Positions 7,820 to 17,348 are shown, numbered from the stretch's first letter. The stretch is DNA of 39,264 nt from Croceimicrobium sp965658275 (GCA_965658275.1 CBFHRN010000015.1:1-39264); one strand, 5' to 3'. The notes: a model not told the origin generated them from the letters alone. Program-made: numbers and translations.

Positions 7820-10060
7820 TTACTTAGTCATAATCTCACCGAGGGAGTTGTCGTAAATGGACTTGTATTCGTCTACATGGCCCCAGTCGATATCGTCGAT
7901 GCGAATGCTTCCTTTGGTAACATGTCCTACTAAATCGAATTCCACGCCATTTAACATCATAAGGTCGATAAAGGCGTCTTCGTTATCTGGGTTTACCGAA
8001 ACAATCACACGACTCTGACTTTCACCAAATAGGTAGGCATCACGGCGTATGGCCGAGTCGGTCGTAATATCGAAGCCTAGGTTCCCCGCCATAGCGGATT
8101 CCATAAGGGCAACAAATAAACCGCCTTCTGATACATCGTGAGCTGAAGCCAATAGTCCTTTGCGAATCAACATCTTGATTTGCTCTTGGTTGGCGTACTC
8201 TTCCTCTAAGCTAAAGAATGGGGTAGAAGAGGCATTAACTCCGTGGATTTCCACCAAATACTGACTGCTGGAAATATCGTTACGGTTTTCACCGATCATA
8301 TAAATCAAATCCCCCTTCTGTGCGAAATTCATCTGGGTGATGTGTTTCTTATCCTCGATAATCCCAATCATACCAATGGTAGGGGTAGGGAATACGGGCT
8401 CCGTTTTTTCCTTTAATACGGTTTGGTTGTAGAAACTTACGTTACCGCCGGTTACCGGGGTTTGGAATTTCTCGCAAGCCTCGCCCATTCCTTTAATGGC
8501 ATTTACAAATTGCCAGTACACTTCAGGATTATAGGGGTTACCAAAGTTTAAGCAATTGGTAATCGCCGATGGAACTCCGCCACTTACCACAATATTACGC
8601 GCAGCTTCCGCTACTGCAATCATGGCTCCTTGCTTCGGATCGGCATGTACATAACGGGCATTACAATCGACGGTCATCGCTAAAGCGCGATTGGTATCCT
8701 TTAGGTTAACAACCGCCGCGTCAGTAGGGCGGTTGGTACTCATGTTTACGGTACCTACCATTGAGTCGTATTGCTCGTAGACAAAACGTTTGGAGGCGAT
8801 GTTAGGGTGGCCTAACAGCTGTTTCGCTACCGCTTGTAAATCCTCAGGAACAATAATGCTATTGATATCAAATTCTTTGTACTCTTGGAAGTAGGCAGGC
8901 TCTTTGTATTCGCGGTAATAAACCGGTGCTCCTCCTCCTAATACCAAAGGATCGGCCGGGGTTTCCGCGTAAAGCTCCCCATGCCAGAAATAACTCAATC
9001 GATCTTCTTCGATTACATGGCCAATCTCCGCACAAGGAAGATCCCACTTATCGAAGATGGCTAAGACTTCCGCTTCGCGACCTTTTTCAATCACCGCGAG
9101 CATGCGCTCTTGCGACTCGCTTAAAAGGATTTCCCAAGGCTGCATATCGTCTTGACGGGTAGGTACTTTATCTAAGTGGATTTCCATACCTAAACCCGCT
9201 GCGGCACTCATCTCCGAGGTAGAGCAGGTAATGCCCGCTGCTCCCATATCTTGCATTCCTACAATGGCACCGGTTTGAGCCAGCTCCATAGTAGCTTCTA
9301 ATAATTTTTTCTCTTGGAAAGGATCCCCCACCTGTACGGATGGAATGTCGTCGGCCGAAGCTTCGGTCAAATCTTTGGAAGCAAAAGCCGCTCCTGCGAT
9401 GCCATCTTTACCAGTATAAGAACCAATGATGAAAACGGGGTTACCCGGACCGCCACTTTTAGCGCTGATCATCTTGTCTTTCTCGGTATGTAAAATGCCA
9501 GCTGAGAAAGCATTTACCAAAGGATTCTGCTCATAGCAAGGGTCGAAATATACCTCACCACCTACGGTTGGTATACCGAATGAATTGCCATAATCACCAA
9601 TACCTTTAGTAACCCCTTTTAAGAGCCATTTGGTACGCTCGCTATCCGCTTTACCAAAGCGCAAGGAGTTTAATTGGGCAATAGGTCGTGCCCCCATGGT
9701 AAAGATGTCACGGTTAATACCGCCCACACCAGTTGCTGCCCCTTGATAGGGTTCTAAAGCAGAAGGGTGGTTATGCGATTCAATTTTAAAAGCACAGGCT
9801 AAACCTTCGCCAATGTCTACCAATCCGGCATTTTCTTCTCCGGCTTTCACCAACATGTGCGGGCCGTCTTTAGGAAGAGTTTTAAGCCAAACGATAGAGT
9901 TTTTGTACGAGCAGTGTTCACTCCACATTACGGAGTAAATACTCAGTTCATTAAAGTTCGGGGTACGTCCGAGAATTTCTTTGATCTTGTCAAATTCTTC
10001 GGGCAGAAGTCCGAGTTCCTTGGCGGTTTCAACCGTGGTCGCTTCTAAGCTGTGATCCAT
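7820..10060 (-). CDS. purL: Phosphoribosylformylglycinamidine synthase subunit PurL (small type)
   Basis: 746 residues from the ATG at 10060 (an in-frame start at 10132 would add 24 residues that do not look like PurL). It catalyses the ATP-dependent FGAR to FGAM step of purine synthesis. The length is that of the PurL which works with separate PurS and PurQ, not the approximately 1200-1300-residue fused enzyme. Visible blocks include SVMWSEHCSYKNS near residue 45, ESHNHPSALEPYQGAATGVG, RDIFTMGARPIAQ, GMQDMGAAGITCSTSEM, LSESQERMLAV, PVTGGNVSFYN and SAHDVSEGGLFVAL. purS and purQ are not in the window. A consensus promoter element lies at 10086-10093 and a terminator at 7767-7794, so it looks monocistronic. 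Confidence 0.96.
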   Translation of the reverse strand: MDHSLEATTVETAKELGLLPEEFDKIKEILGRTPNFNELSIYSVMWSEHCSYKNSIVWLKTLPKDGPHMLVKAGEENAGLVDIGEGLACAFKIESHNHPSALEPYQGAATGVGGINRDIFTMGARPIAQLNSLRFGKADSERTKWLLKGVTKGIGDYGNSFGIPTVGGEVYFDPCYEQNPLVNAFSAGILHTEKDKMISAKSGGPGNPVFIIGSYTGKDGIAGAAFASKDLTEASADDIPSVQVGDPFQEKKLLEATMELAQTGAIVGMQDMGAAGITCSTSEMSAAAGLGMEIHLDKVPTRQDDMQPWEILLSESQERMLAVIEKGREAEVLAIFDKWDLPCAEIGHVIEEDRLSYFWHGELYAETPADPLVLGGGAPVYYREYKEPAYFQEYKEFDINSIIVPEDLQAVAKQLLGHPNIASKRFVYEQYDSMVGTVNMSTNRPTDAAVVNLKDTNRALAMTVDCNARYVHADPKQGAMIAVAEAARNIVVSGGVPSAITNCLNFGNPYNPEVYWQFVNAIKGMGEACEKFQTPVTGGNVSFYNQTVLKEKTEPVFPTPTIGMIGIIEDKKHITQMNFAQKGDLIYMIGENRNDISSSQYLVEIHGVNASSTPFFSLEEEYANQEQIKMLIRKGLLASAHDVSEGGLFVALMESAMAGNLGFDITTDSAIRRDAYLFGESQSRVIVSVNPDNEDAFIDLMMLNGVEFDLVGHVTKGSIRIDDIDWGHVDEYKSIYDNSLGEIMTK

Positions 10061-10085
10061 GATAATTGTATCCAAAAATGCACAA

Positions 10086-10093
10086 CAAAGGTA
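10086..10093 (-). promoter_or_regulatory. Bacteroidota -7 promoter element for purL
   Basis: Minus-strand TACCTTTG matches the Bacteroidota -7 consensus TAnnTTTG exactly, 25 bases upstream of the chosen purL ATG. No TTTG lies at the ideal spacing upstream. It supports the 10060 start. Confidence 0.5.
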
Positions 10094-10132
10094 GGGGTTT
10101 TTATAGGAAGCTTGGGCTGAAGATATCCACAA

Positions 10133-10876
10133 ATGGACGCTTTTTACTTACTTCGCAGCGCTATGCTTTTTACCCGTTCAAATTTTGAGATTATCGTTTT
10201 AGGCTCCGGTCGAGGTGGAACTTCTTTAATTGGTTCGCTTTTGGATGCACATAGCGATTTGGAAATTGCTTTGGAGGAGCATGTAAATGAGCATATTGTG
10301 CCTTCCGATTACAATCAGAAATTAACCAAACCCGAGCAAGCTTTAAAGTCCTTTATGAAGGCCTGTGAAGCGGATGCAAAAGCTTCCAAATTTCGTTTTG
10401 GCAATAAATTGACCACCGAGCAGCTTGGTTTTGTGGAAGATTTTGGACGCAATACGGCGATGCGCAGGCATTTAGTGGATAAATTGTTGAGGGGACGTAA
10501 AATTGTCTTTATCACCCGCGACGGTAGGAATTGCATTCAATCCAAGATGGACCGAACGGGAGCCGATTATGCCATCGCTCTGTTCTACTGGAAACATTCA
10601 GTGCACTTTCTACAATTTCTTGAAGGCCAGGATTTAGAACTGTATCGATTTAAGTACGAAGATCTCCTAGAGCAGCCTGAGGCTACTATGCGTAGGGTCT
10701 GTGAATTCTTGGCAATCGATTACCAAAAGCAAATGTGGGAGGGGAGCAATAGCAACCGTATTTCGGAGCAGTATCGACAAGCGGGCTTAGATACTTCGAA
10801 GGCCGTGCTTATCGAAGACGATCGTATTCGGCTCGAGGATATACGTGAGGAATTAGACTATTTGGGCTATTTGTAA
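10133..10876 (+). CDS. Sulfotransferase family protein
   Basis: 247 residues. The N-terminal strand-loop-helix VLGSGRGGTSLIGSLL (GSGRGGTS at residues 24-31) is the 5'-phosphosulfate-binding loop of PAPS-dependent sulfotransferases. IVFITRDGRNCIQSKMDR, with the Arg and downstream Ser/Lys, fits the 3'-phosphate-binding block. FKYEDLLEQPEATMRRVCEFL is the usual C-terminal helix region. It should transfer sulfate from PAPS to an unknown acceptor such as a glycan or lipid. A second possible ATG is at 10163, just before the first strand. It is divergent from purL and has no coupled partner, so the substrate cannot be inferred. Confidence 0.82.
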   Translation: MDAFYLLRSAMLFTRSNFEIIVLGSGRGGTSLIGSLLDAHSDLEIALEEHVNEHIVPSDYNQKLTKPEQALKSFMKACEADAKASKFRFGNKLTTEQLGFVEDFGRNTAMRRHLVDKLLRGRKIVFITRDGRNCIQSKMDRTGADYAIALFYWKHSVHFLQFLEGQDLELYRFKYEDLLEQPEATMRRVCEFLAIDYQKQMWEGSNSNRISEQYRQAGLDTSKAVLIEDDRIRLEDIREELDYLGYL

Positions 10877-10905
10877 AAATTGCGTAGGGCGCCGCAAATG
10901 CAGGA

Positions 10906-11616
10906 TTATTCTCGGCCAAAGCTTTGAATGGCATATTCCAATATTTCTAAGTCGGCAGCGGCTTTATCCATGGAGTCTCGGATAAGCTTTACCTTAATCC
11001 AAGCGTATTGATAGGTTTCCAAATAGCTGCGGCGCAAGACAATATAGCTGAGTTCACCCCCTGGTTAGTAGTCGTAGAAAAATTCTCGAGCTTCTGGAGG
11101 GCCCACCGTTTCGAAGCGATGAAAATTCACCAATTGATCGTAGGCCATGTAATTTTCTACCGAAGCATCTTCTTCGCATTGCAAGGCCATCTCGGCGAGC
11201 GTAAGAACGGTCATTAGGCTGTCGGTATCCTAGGTGCAACTGTAGCCCGATCCAGTATTGTAAATGGTCCTCGAGGATGAATTAGCGTCTTTACACATGA
11301 AAATGGAATCGGTAAAAGGCTCACTGGCAAATTCCCAAATGCCACTAGCTCCGCCCTTTTGCTCCACATAAATAGAACTAATCAAGTAATTGCTGCCTTG
11401 GTCTACAAGATATCGGAAGATAATGTCCTTGGTACCGTCTTGATCCAAATCGATGCTGTACTCGCGCGCATCCGACATAAGAATAGGAATACCATATTCA
11501 AAGTGATAGTCAAACTCATCGAAGTTCCCAACCGTAAAGGGGTTATCCTTTGCCGAATCCTGACAAGAGGATAGGAAAGCGAGGATTAGAACGAGCAGAC
11601 TAGCGGTTTTTTTCAT
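10906..11616 (-). pseudogene. Decayed lipoprotein gene with two in-frame stop codons
   Basis: One frame runs from an ATG at 11616 to a TAA at 10906-10908 (236 codons) but is broken by TAG at 11230-11232 and TAA at 11065-11067. The N-terminus is a lipoprotein signal (LAFLSSC). The first 128 residues include YSIDLDQDGTKDIIFRY, a calcium-loop-like DxDxDG motif. Beyond the stops the same frame gives DTDSLMTVLTLAEMALQCEE, then MAYDQLVNFHRFETVG, then LSYIVLRRSYLETYQYAWIK and KAAADLEILEYAIQSFG. The smooth sequence on both sides, with no frame change, shows that the stops interrupt one former gene. I do not recognise the family. The 128-residue lipoprotein stub could still be made. Confidence 0.75.
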
Positions 11617-11627
11617 CGGAAAAAGGT

Positions 11628-11668
11628 AAAAAAACCCAGCATCATGTTATGCGACGAGCTGGGTTTTT
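11628..11668 (-). terminator. Terminator after the T9SS cargo gene
   Basis: A stem AAACCCAGC (11632-11640) with GCTGGGTTT (11658-11666) is flanked by A- and T-runs on both sides, so it can work in either direction. It lies 18 bases past the end of the gene that stops at 11686. Confidence 0.8.
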
Positions 11669-11685
11669 AAGAATCTTAAAGCTGC

Positions 11686-12717
11686 TTACTTTTTGATAAA
11701 GCGCTTTTCGCCAATTAAACCTTTGTCTGTTTTAAGGCGCAGTAAATAGCTTCCCTTGGCGAGGGACTCTACCTTTATTTGATCTTTTTGATCCAGGCTG
11801 CCGCTTAAAATAAGTTTGCCTTGCAAGTCTATTATTTCGAAGGATCCATTGCCCTCAGTTTCGATATTGATAAAGCGCGTGCTCGGATTTGGGAAGAGTT
11901 GAATTTTGGCTTGAGCGGCCGCCCCTTCGGGTAGATTAAAGAAATTAGGGTCGCTTAAATAATAGGTGTCGTAAACCGACCACTCGTCATTGGCATCTTT
12001 TTCATAGAAGCTAAAGCCCGTAATGGCTCCATTGCTATTATTGGTAGTGCGGGCTTGCTCTTCTACCTCCCCGCTAATGTTATTGTATAGATTAACACTG
12101 TCTAAACCTACACTTCCGTAGTAATAACGCACGGTTTGAACGGGGAAGTTGGTTCCCATAAAACTAACCGCCGCTAAAAGTGAGTCTAAGCTGCCGTTCG
12201 CGTCTCGGAAGAAGTAATAATTAATGTTTCCTAAGGCTGCCTGTCCAGGAATTCCCGCTTTGACGCTATCAAGGCTATTGATGCCATAAAATAGCTGCAG
12301 TTCTTGGGCTAAAGCGAGGTTGCCATTACCCGAAGTATCGGCAAAAACCTGATACAAGGTGTCTCTATTCTGACTATCTCTATAGATATGCTCAATTTGA
12401 ACGGTGTCTTGGTATTGGGCATCAACGATATAGATCTTATTAACTCCATTAACAGTCTCACAATTCCAATTGCTGTATACGGTATCGGACCACTCTCTGC
12501 CATTGAGATAGTGCGCATTGGCATCCTTCTCGAGATCGACGACGATAAAGGTGTCAATAGGATTAACCGTTGGGTCGATGTTAACCATCCGGGTGTAGTC
12601 GATAAACTTATCGTCGAAGATAAATTCAATGTTTCGCAGAAGTGTTGGTGAAAGATCAGCTTGAGCAAGAGCTGTAAAGCCGCTTAGGCTGAGGAGGGTT
12701 ATAAATAATCGTTTCAT
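11686..12717 (-). CDS. Secreted protein with T9SS type A sorting domain
   Basis: 343 residues with a cleavable signal peptide (ending near ALAQAD). The last approximately 75 residues form a type A T9SS sorting domain: IQLFPNPSTRFINI, FEIIDLQGKLILSG, KGSYLLRLKTDKG, and a basic end, KRFIKK. The central part (about 25-260) is acidic, rich in Asp, Asn, Ser, Thr and Tyr, with phrases such as VYSNWNCETVNGVNKIYI, and matches no enzyme I recognise. By family knowledge the protein crosses the outer membrane through the type IX system, losing the sorting domain, and is attached to the surface or released. It has its own promoter element (12769-12776) and terminator. Confidence 0.88.
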   Translation of the reverse strand: MKRLFITLLSLSGFTALAQADLSPTLLRNIEFIFDDKFIDYTRMVNIDPTVNPIDTFIVVDLEKDANAHYLNGREWSDTVYSNWNCETVNGVNKIYIVDAQYQDTVQIEHIYRDSQNRDTLYQVFADTSGNGNLALAQELQLFYGINSLDSVKAGIPGQAALGNINYYFFRDANGSLDSLLAAVSFMGTNFPVQTVRYYYGSVGLDSVNLYNNISGEVEEQARTTNNSNGAITGFSFYEKDANDEWSVYDTYYLSDPNFFNLPEGAAAQAKIQLFPNPSTRFINIETEGNGSFEIIDLQGKLILSGSLDQKDQIKVESLAKGSYLLRLKTDKGLIGEKRFIKK

Positions 12718-12768
12718 TCTTTTAGTTTAAAGCTTTACGCTAAGCTGTCGGTAAAGGTTAGGTAGGGG

Positions 12769-12776
12769 CAAAAATA
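12769..12776 (-). promoter_or_regulatory. -7 promoter element for the T9SS cargo gene
   Basis: Minus-strand TATTTTTG matches TAnnTTTG, about 50 bases upstream of the ATG at 12717. It directly abuts the terminator of the aconitase gene. Confidence 0.4.
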
Positions 12777-12806
12777 AAAAAAGCCCGCTGATAAAGCGGG
12801 CTTTTT
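12777..12806 (-). terminator. Rho-independent terminator after aconitase
   Basis: A perfect stem AGCCCGCT (12782-12789) with AGCGGGCT (12795-12802), five-base loop, extended by A-T pairs and ending in a T-run on the minus strand. It begins 18 bases past the aconitase stop. Confidence 0.88.
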
Positions 12807-12823
12807 ATCTTATTTACAGAGGC

Positions 12824-15088
12824 TTAGGCCTTGTTATCTTCTTTGATTTTATTTAAAGCGCTACCGGCTTTAAACCAAGCAATCTGAGAATCATTGTAAG
12901 TATGCTCGCACTCGATGGTGTCTTCGGTACCATTGGCATGAACTAACTTTAAATGAATGCTCTTACCTTCCTGGAATTGATCCAAATCAATCGTTGAGAT
13001 GGTATCATCTTCTTGGAATTTGTCGTAATCCGCTTCATTCTTAAAGGTAAGGCCCAACATACCTTGCTTCTTTAAGTTAGTTTCGTGGATTCGTGCAAAG
13101 GATTTAACCAATACAATGCGCATGCCCAAGTGACGGGGCTGCATCGCTGCATGCTCACGAGAAGATCCTTCTCCATAGTTATGGTCACCCACAACGATGG
13201 TTGGGATACCCGCTGCTTTATAGGCGCGCTGTACGTCTGGAACAGAACCGTACTCTCCGGTTAATTGATTCTTAACTCTACCAGCTTCTTCATTAAAGTA
13301 GTTAATAGCACCGGTAAGGGTATTATTGGCGATATTGTCTAAGTGACCACGGAAACGCAACCATGGTCCGGCCATTGAAATATGGTCGGTAGTACATTTT
13401 CCTTTCGCCTTAATTATCAACTTCATGTTTTCGATGTTCTTTCCGTCCCAAGGCTGGAATGGATCGAGAAGTTGCAAGCGCTCACTACCTTCTTTTACTA
13501 CCACATTTACGCCGCTTCCATCAGCCGCAGGCTCGTGGTAACCGTTATTCTCCACTGCAAAACCTGCAGGTGGCATTTCGATACCCAAGGGCTCGTCTAA
13601 CATGACTTCTTCGCCATTTTCATTAACAAGCTTATCGGTCATTGGGTTAAAGGTCATCGACCCAGCTACCGCCATTGCCGTTACGAGTTCTGGACTCGCT
13701 ACAAAGCTGTGGGTATTGGGGTTACCGTCATTACGCTTGGCGAAGTTCCGGTTAAAGGAAGTGATAATGGAGTTTTTCCTGTTTGGATCATCCGTATGGC
13801 GGGCCCACTGACCAATACAAGGTCCACAGGCATTGGCCATAACTACGCCACCCATGGCGTCGAACTTAGCTAAAAGGCCGTCGCGCTCGGCGGTATAACG
13901 TACCTGCTCGGAGCCAGGAGTTACGGTAAACTCGGATTTTACTTTTAATTTTTTATCGATGGCGTGTTGTGCAATATGGGCTGCACGGGTCAAATCCTCG
14001 TAAGAAGAGTTGGTACAAGAACCAATTAAACCTACCTCCAAAGTTTCGGGCCATCCTTCTTCTTTCACTGTTTTAGCAAACTCGCTTAAAGGAGTAGCGC
14101 GATCTGGAGTGTATGGACCGTTGATATGAGGCTCCAATGTACTCAAGTCGATTTCAATGACTTGATCGAAGTATTGTTCAGGATTGGCGTATACTTCGGC
14201 ATCACCAGTAAGGTGCTCGGCAATCGCATCGGCCGCATCAGCAACTTCGGCGCGACCCGTACCGCGTAAGTAATCCCCCATTTTAGCGTCGTATCCAAAG
14301 GTAGAGGTGGTGGCGCCAATTTCGGCTCCCATATTACAAATGGTTCCTTTTCCGGTACAGCTCAATGATTCAGCACCAGGACCAAAATATTCTACAATAG
14401 CTCCGGTTCCACCTTTTACAGTAAGAATACCTGCTACTTTTAAGATAACGTCTTTCGAAGCTGTCCAACCGCTTAATTTACCGGTTAACTTCACTCCAAT
14501 TAGTTTTGGGAATTTTAATTCCCAAGGCATACCGGCCATAACGTCTACGGCGTCCGCACCACCTACACCAATAGCGACCATACCAAGGCCACCGGCGTTT
14601 ACAGTATGCGAATCGGTACCAATCATCATTCCCCCTGGGAAAGCGTAGTTCTCTAATACTACTTGGTGAATAATACCTGCTCCTGGCTCCCAAAATCCGA
14701 TTCCATATTTGTTGGAAACTGATTGAAGGAAGTCAAATACTTCCGAGCTTTTTTGCTTGGCATTGGCCAAATCTTTGGCAGCACCTACTTCCGCTTGAAT
14801 TAAGTGATCACAGTGAACAGTAGATGGAACCGCTGCTTGTTTGCGACCGGATTGCATAAACTGCAATAAAGCCATCTGAGCGGTAGCATCTTGCATAGCC
14901 ACACGGTCGGGAGCAAAGTTTACATAGCTCTTTCCACGCTCGTAAGGAGCGTCAGCATTTTCCCACAAGTGGGCATATAAAATCTTTTCAGCGAGGGTCA
15001 GAGGTTTGCCGGTTAATTCGCGAGCCGCTTTCACGCGCTCAGGGAATTTGGCGTATACCTCTTTAATCATTTCAATGTCAAAAATCAT
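12824..15088 (-). CDS. acn: Aconitate hydratase
   Basis: 754 residues, the length of the mitochondrial-type aconitase found in Bacteroidota. It isomerises citrate to isocitrate in the TCA cycle. The [4Fe-4S] ligands are visible as GLIGSCTNSSYEDL and ANACGPCIGQW. Substrate blocks include TVHCDHLIQAE, MIGTDSHTVNAGGLG, SFNRNFAKRNDGNP, and in the C-terminal swivel domain TDHISMAGPWLRFRG and GDHNYGEGSSREHAAMQPR. The start is the ATG at 15088, with a -7 element 23 bases upstream and a strong terminator at 12777-12806. It appears to be a single-gene unit; purB lies upstream on the same strand with a 94-base gap. Confidence 0.97.
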   Translation of the reverse strand: MIFDIEMIKEVYAKFPERVKAARELTGKPLTLAEKILYAHLWENADAPYERGKSYVNFAPDRVAMQDATAQMALLQFMQSGRKQAAVPSTVHCDHLIQAEVGAAKDLANAKQKSSEVFDFLQSVSNKYGIGFWEPGAGIIHQVVLENYAFPGGMMIGTDSHTVNAGGLGMVAIGVGGADAVDVMAGMPWELKFPKLIGVKLTGKLSGWTASKDVILKVAGILTVKGGTGAIVEYFGPGAESLSCTGKGTICNMGAEIGATTSTFGYDAKMGDYLRGTGRAEVADAADAIAEHLTGDAEVYANPEQYFDQVIEIDLSTLEPHINGPYTPDRATPLSEFAKTVKEEGWPETLEVGLIGSCTNSSYEDLTRAAHIAQHAIDKKLKVKSEFTVTPGSEQVRYTAERDGLLAKFDAMGGVVMANACGPCIGQWARHTDDPNRKNSIITSFNRNFAKRNDGNPNTHSFVASPELVTAMAVAGSMTFNPMTDKLVNENGEEVMLDEPLGIEMPPAGFAVENNGYHEPAADGSGVNVVVKEGSERLQLLDPFQPWDGKNIENMKLIIKAKGKCTTDHISMAGPWLRFRGHLDNIANNTLTGAINYFNEEAGRVKNQLTGEYGSVPDVQRAYKAAGIPTIVVGDHNYGEGSSREHAAMQPRHLGMRIVLVKSFARIHETNLKKQGMLGLTFKNEADYDKFQEDDTISTIDLDQFQEGKSIHLKLVHANGTEDTIECEHTYNDSQIAWFKAGSALNKIKEDNKA

Positions 15089-15110
15089 ATGTTGGAGTTT
15101 TGGAGGATTG

Positions 15111-15118
15111 CAAAAATA
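15111..15118 (-). promoter_or_regulatory. -7 promoter element for aconitase
   Basis: Minus-strand TATTTTTG fits TAnnTTTG. A TTTA lies 17 bases upstream (15136-15139), a weak -33 candidate. Transcription would begin roughly 15 bases before the ATG. Confidence 0.45.
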
Positions 15119-15182
15119 ATTAATTGCCCTCTTTTTAAAGCCTTAAGATAGAGGGCATTTATCTTAAATGGCTCTAAATTGA

Positions 15183-16523
15183 TTAAATCCCAGTGTAATT
15201 GCTGGGTGAAATGGCTTTTAGCTCCTCTTTTACAGCATCATTTACATCTAAACCATCAATAAAAGTGGCAATGGCTTCGGCATTAATCACCTCATTGGTG
15301 CGCGTTAAAGCCTTAAGTGCCTCATAGGGCTTGGGGTAACCTTCACGACGTAAAATATTTTGAATGGCTTCCGCTACTACGGCCCAATTCGCTTCTAAAT
15401 CGCGCTCTAAAGCACCGCGGTTAAGTAGGAGCTTGCGCAGGCCTTTTAAAGTAGAGTTAAAAGCAATAATGGTATGCCCAAGGGGTACACCAATATTTCG
15501 TAGAACGGTGCTATCGGTTAAGTCACGCTGTAAACGAGAGAGGGGAAGTTTATCGGAAAGGTGATTGAAAATAGCATTCGCAATGCCCAAGTTTCCTTCT
15601 GAATTTTCAAAGTCAATAGGGTTTACTTTATGCGGCATCGCAGAAGATCCAACTTCACCTTCTTTAATACGTTGCTTAAAGTATTCCATGGAGATATAGG
15701 TCCAGATATCACGATCCAAATCAATGATAATAGTATTAATGCGCTTCAAGCAGTCGAATAGCGCAGCCATATTATCATAGTGCTCAATTTGGGTGGTGGG
15801 CCAAGAGTGCTGCAATCCCAATATTTCTTCTACGAAGGTGCTTCCAAAAGCCCGCCAATCGAGTTGAGGATAGGCAACATTATGGGCATTGAAATTACCG
15901 GTAGCCCCACCGAATTTGGCGGAAAATGGAATGTGACGTAATTGACTCATCTGCTGATCTAAGCGCTCCACAAAAACCATAATCTCTTTCCCTAAACGGG
16001 TAGGGGAAGCGGGTTGGCCATGAGTACGAGCGAGCATAGGGATGTCTTCCCATTCTTCGGCCAATTCGGTAAGTGTGACCACCAAATCGCCGAGTAAGGC
16101 TAAATAATCCTGCTCGATGTATTCCTTTAAGGATAAAGGAATAGAGGTGTTATTAATGTCTTGAGAGGTTAATCCAAAATGGATGAACTCTTGGTATTTT
16201 TCGAGGCCTAATTTTTCGAAGTGCTCTTTAATGAAATACTCCACGGCCTTCACATCGTGGTTTGTGGTTTTTTCAATTTCCTTGATCCGAAGCGCATCTT
16301 CCTCATTAAAGTCTAAGTAAATATCACGTAACTCGATAAAACGAGCGCGGTCAAATCCCTTCAATTGCTCCAGGGGCAATTCGCAAAGGGCAATGAAATA
16401 TTCGATTTCTACTCGAACTCTATATTGAATTAGGGCATATTCCGAAAAATAGTTCCCTAGACTTTTAGTTACTTTGTGGTAACGGCCGTCTACCGGCGAA
16501 ACCGCTCGTAATTGATCTTTCAT
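15183..16523 (-). CDS. purB: Adenylosuccinate lyase
   Basis: 446 residues. It cleaves fumarate from SAICAR and from adenylosuccinate in purine synthesis. The fumarase/aspartase superfamily signature is present as GEVGSSAMPHKVNPIDFEN. The N-terminal AVSPVDGRYHKVTKSL is typical of the E. coli-type PurB, and IHFGLTSQDINNTSIP and ARTHGQPASPTRLGKEI carry the conserved catalytic-site His blocks. The ATG at 16523 has a TAnnTTTG element 19 bases upstream. purL is about 5 kb away on the same strand but in a separate unit. Confidence 0.97.
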   Translation of the reverse strand: MKDQLRAVSPVDGRYHKVTKSLGNYFSEYALIQYRVRVEIEYFIALCELPLEQLKGFDRARFIELRDIYLDFNEEDALRIKEIEKTTNHDVKAVEYFIKEHFEKLGLEKYQEFIHFGLTSQDINNTSIPLSLKEYIEQDYLALLGDLVVTLTELAEEWEDIPMLARTHGQPASPTRLGKEIMVFVERLDQQMSQLRHIPFSAKFGGATGNFNAHNVAYPQLDWRAFGSTFVEEILGLQHSWPTTQIEHYDNMAALFDCLKRINTIIIDLDRDIWTYISMEYFKQRIKEGEVGSSAMPHKVNPIDFENSEGNLGIANAIFNHLSDKLPLSRLQRDLTDSTVLRNIGVPLGHTIIAFNSTLKGLRKLLLNRGALERDLEANWAVVAEAIQNILRREGYPKPYEALKALTRTNEVINAEAIATFIDGLDVNDAVKEELKAISPSNYTGI

Positions 16524-16541
16524 CCTTTGATTTTAGACCCG

Positions 16542-16549
16542 CAAAAGTA
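16542..16549 (-). promoter_or_regulatory. -7 promoter element for purB
   Basis: Minus-strand TACTTTTG fits TAnnTTTG, 19 bases upstream of the purB ATG, in the 36-base gap shared with the divergent membrane-protein gene. No TTTG at ideal spacing. Confidence 0.45.
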
Positions 16550-16559
16550 AGGATTCTAA

Positions 16560-17321
16560 ATGGTGCAGCTATTCCGTTATTTAGGTATTAGTATCGGGGC
16601 CTATGTGGAGGCCTTTCCGACCCTATTTAAAAAGGGCTATCGTCGATATTTAGCTTTGCCCATATTGGTGTATATCGGGCTTTTGATCGGCATTTTGTGG
16701 TTAATGATTACCAATATTAACCGTTGGTTAAATTTCATTTTATCTTGGTTTGGCTACAGTTTGGGTGAATTAGAATCTTACAGCATCATCGTTGTTATTT
16801 TGCTGCAGATTTTCATGTTCTTTTTCATGAGCAGCCTCTTTAAGTATGCCACGCTTATTGTGCTTTCGCCCTTTTTAAGCTTTTTATCGGAAAAAGTCGA
16901 AAAAGAGGCTACGGGCCAAGCTCCGGACTTCGAGATGCATCAGTTCTTTAAAGATGTATTGCGGGCAATTCGCATCAACCTTCTCAACTTTTTTAAGGAA
17001 ACGGTACTCACCCTTTTGCTGGCTATTTTGGCATTTGTCCCTCTAGTAGGACTTTTATCGCCCTTCTTAATCTTTACCGTGCAATCGTATTTCTTAGGCT
17101 ATGGCCTGATGGACTACAATGCCGAGCGCTGGCGTTGGTCTTTTAAGGATACGGATGCCTGGATGCGTCGGAATAAAGGCGCCGTTACCACCATCGGACT
17201 CATTTTTCACGCTTTGTTTCTAATTCCCATCCTCGGCTGGGTCTTTGCACCCGCTTGGGCGGTTATAGCCGGCACTAAGGTGGCGATGCGCCTGAAGGCA
17301 GAAGCTTCTAATTTGAAATGA
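16560..17321 (+). CDS. EI24/CysZ-like integral membrane protein
   Basis: 253 residues with about five or six hydrophobic spans (roughly 30-52, 70-105, 140-180 and 215-240). The segments YATLIVLSPFLSFLSEKVE, GLLSPFLIFTVQSYFLGYG and WRWSFKDTDAWMRRNKGAV match the EI24 family, which includes the sulfate permease CysZ. In Bacteroidota the role of these proteins is not settled, so sulfate transport is only a possibility. No sulfur-assimilation genes lie next to it. The ATG at 16560 is 36 bases from the divergent purB start; the stop is a TGA. Confidence 0.75.
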   Translation: MVQLFRYLGISIGAYVEAFPTLFKKGYRRYLALPILVYIGLLIGILWLMITNINRWLNFILSWFGYSLGELESYSIIVVILLQIFMFFFMSSLFKYATLIVLSPFLSFLSEKVEKEATGQAPDFEMHQFFKDVLRAIRINLLNFFKETVLTLLLAILAFVPLVGLLSPFLIFTVQSYFLGYGLMDYNAERWRWSFKDTDAWMRRNKGAVTTIGLIFHALFLIPILGWVFAPAWAVIAGTKVAMRLKAEASNLK

Positions 17322-17348
17322 TAGGGTCTTTAAAAGGCCTAAACGATT

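Noticed and set aside
11065..11232. Programmed stop-codon readthrough in the lipoprotein gene
   Set aside because: Two different stop codons (TAG and TAA) with no shared context or downstream structure make decay more likely than recoding.
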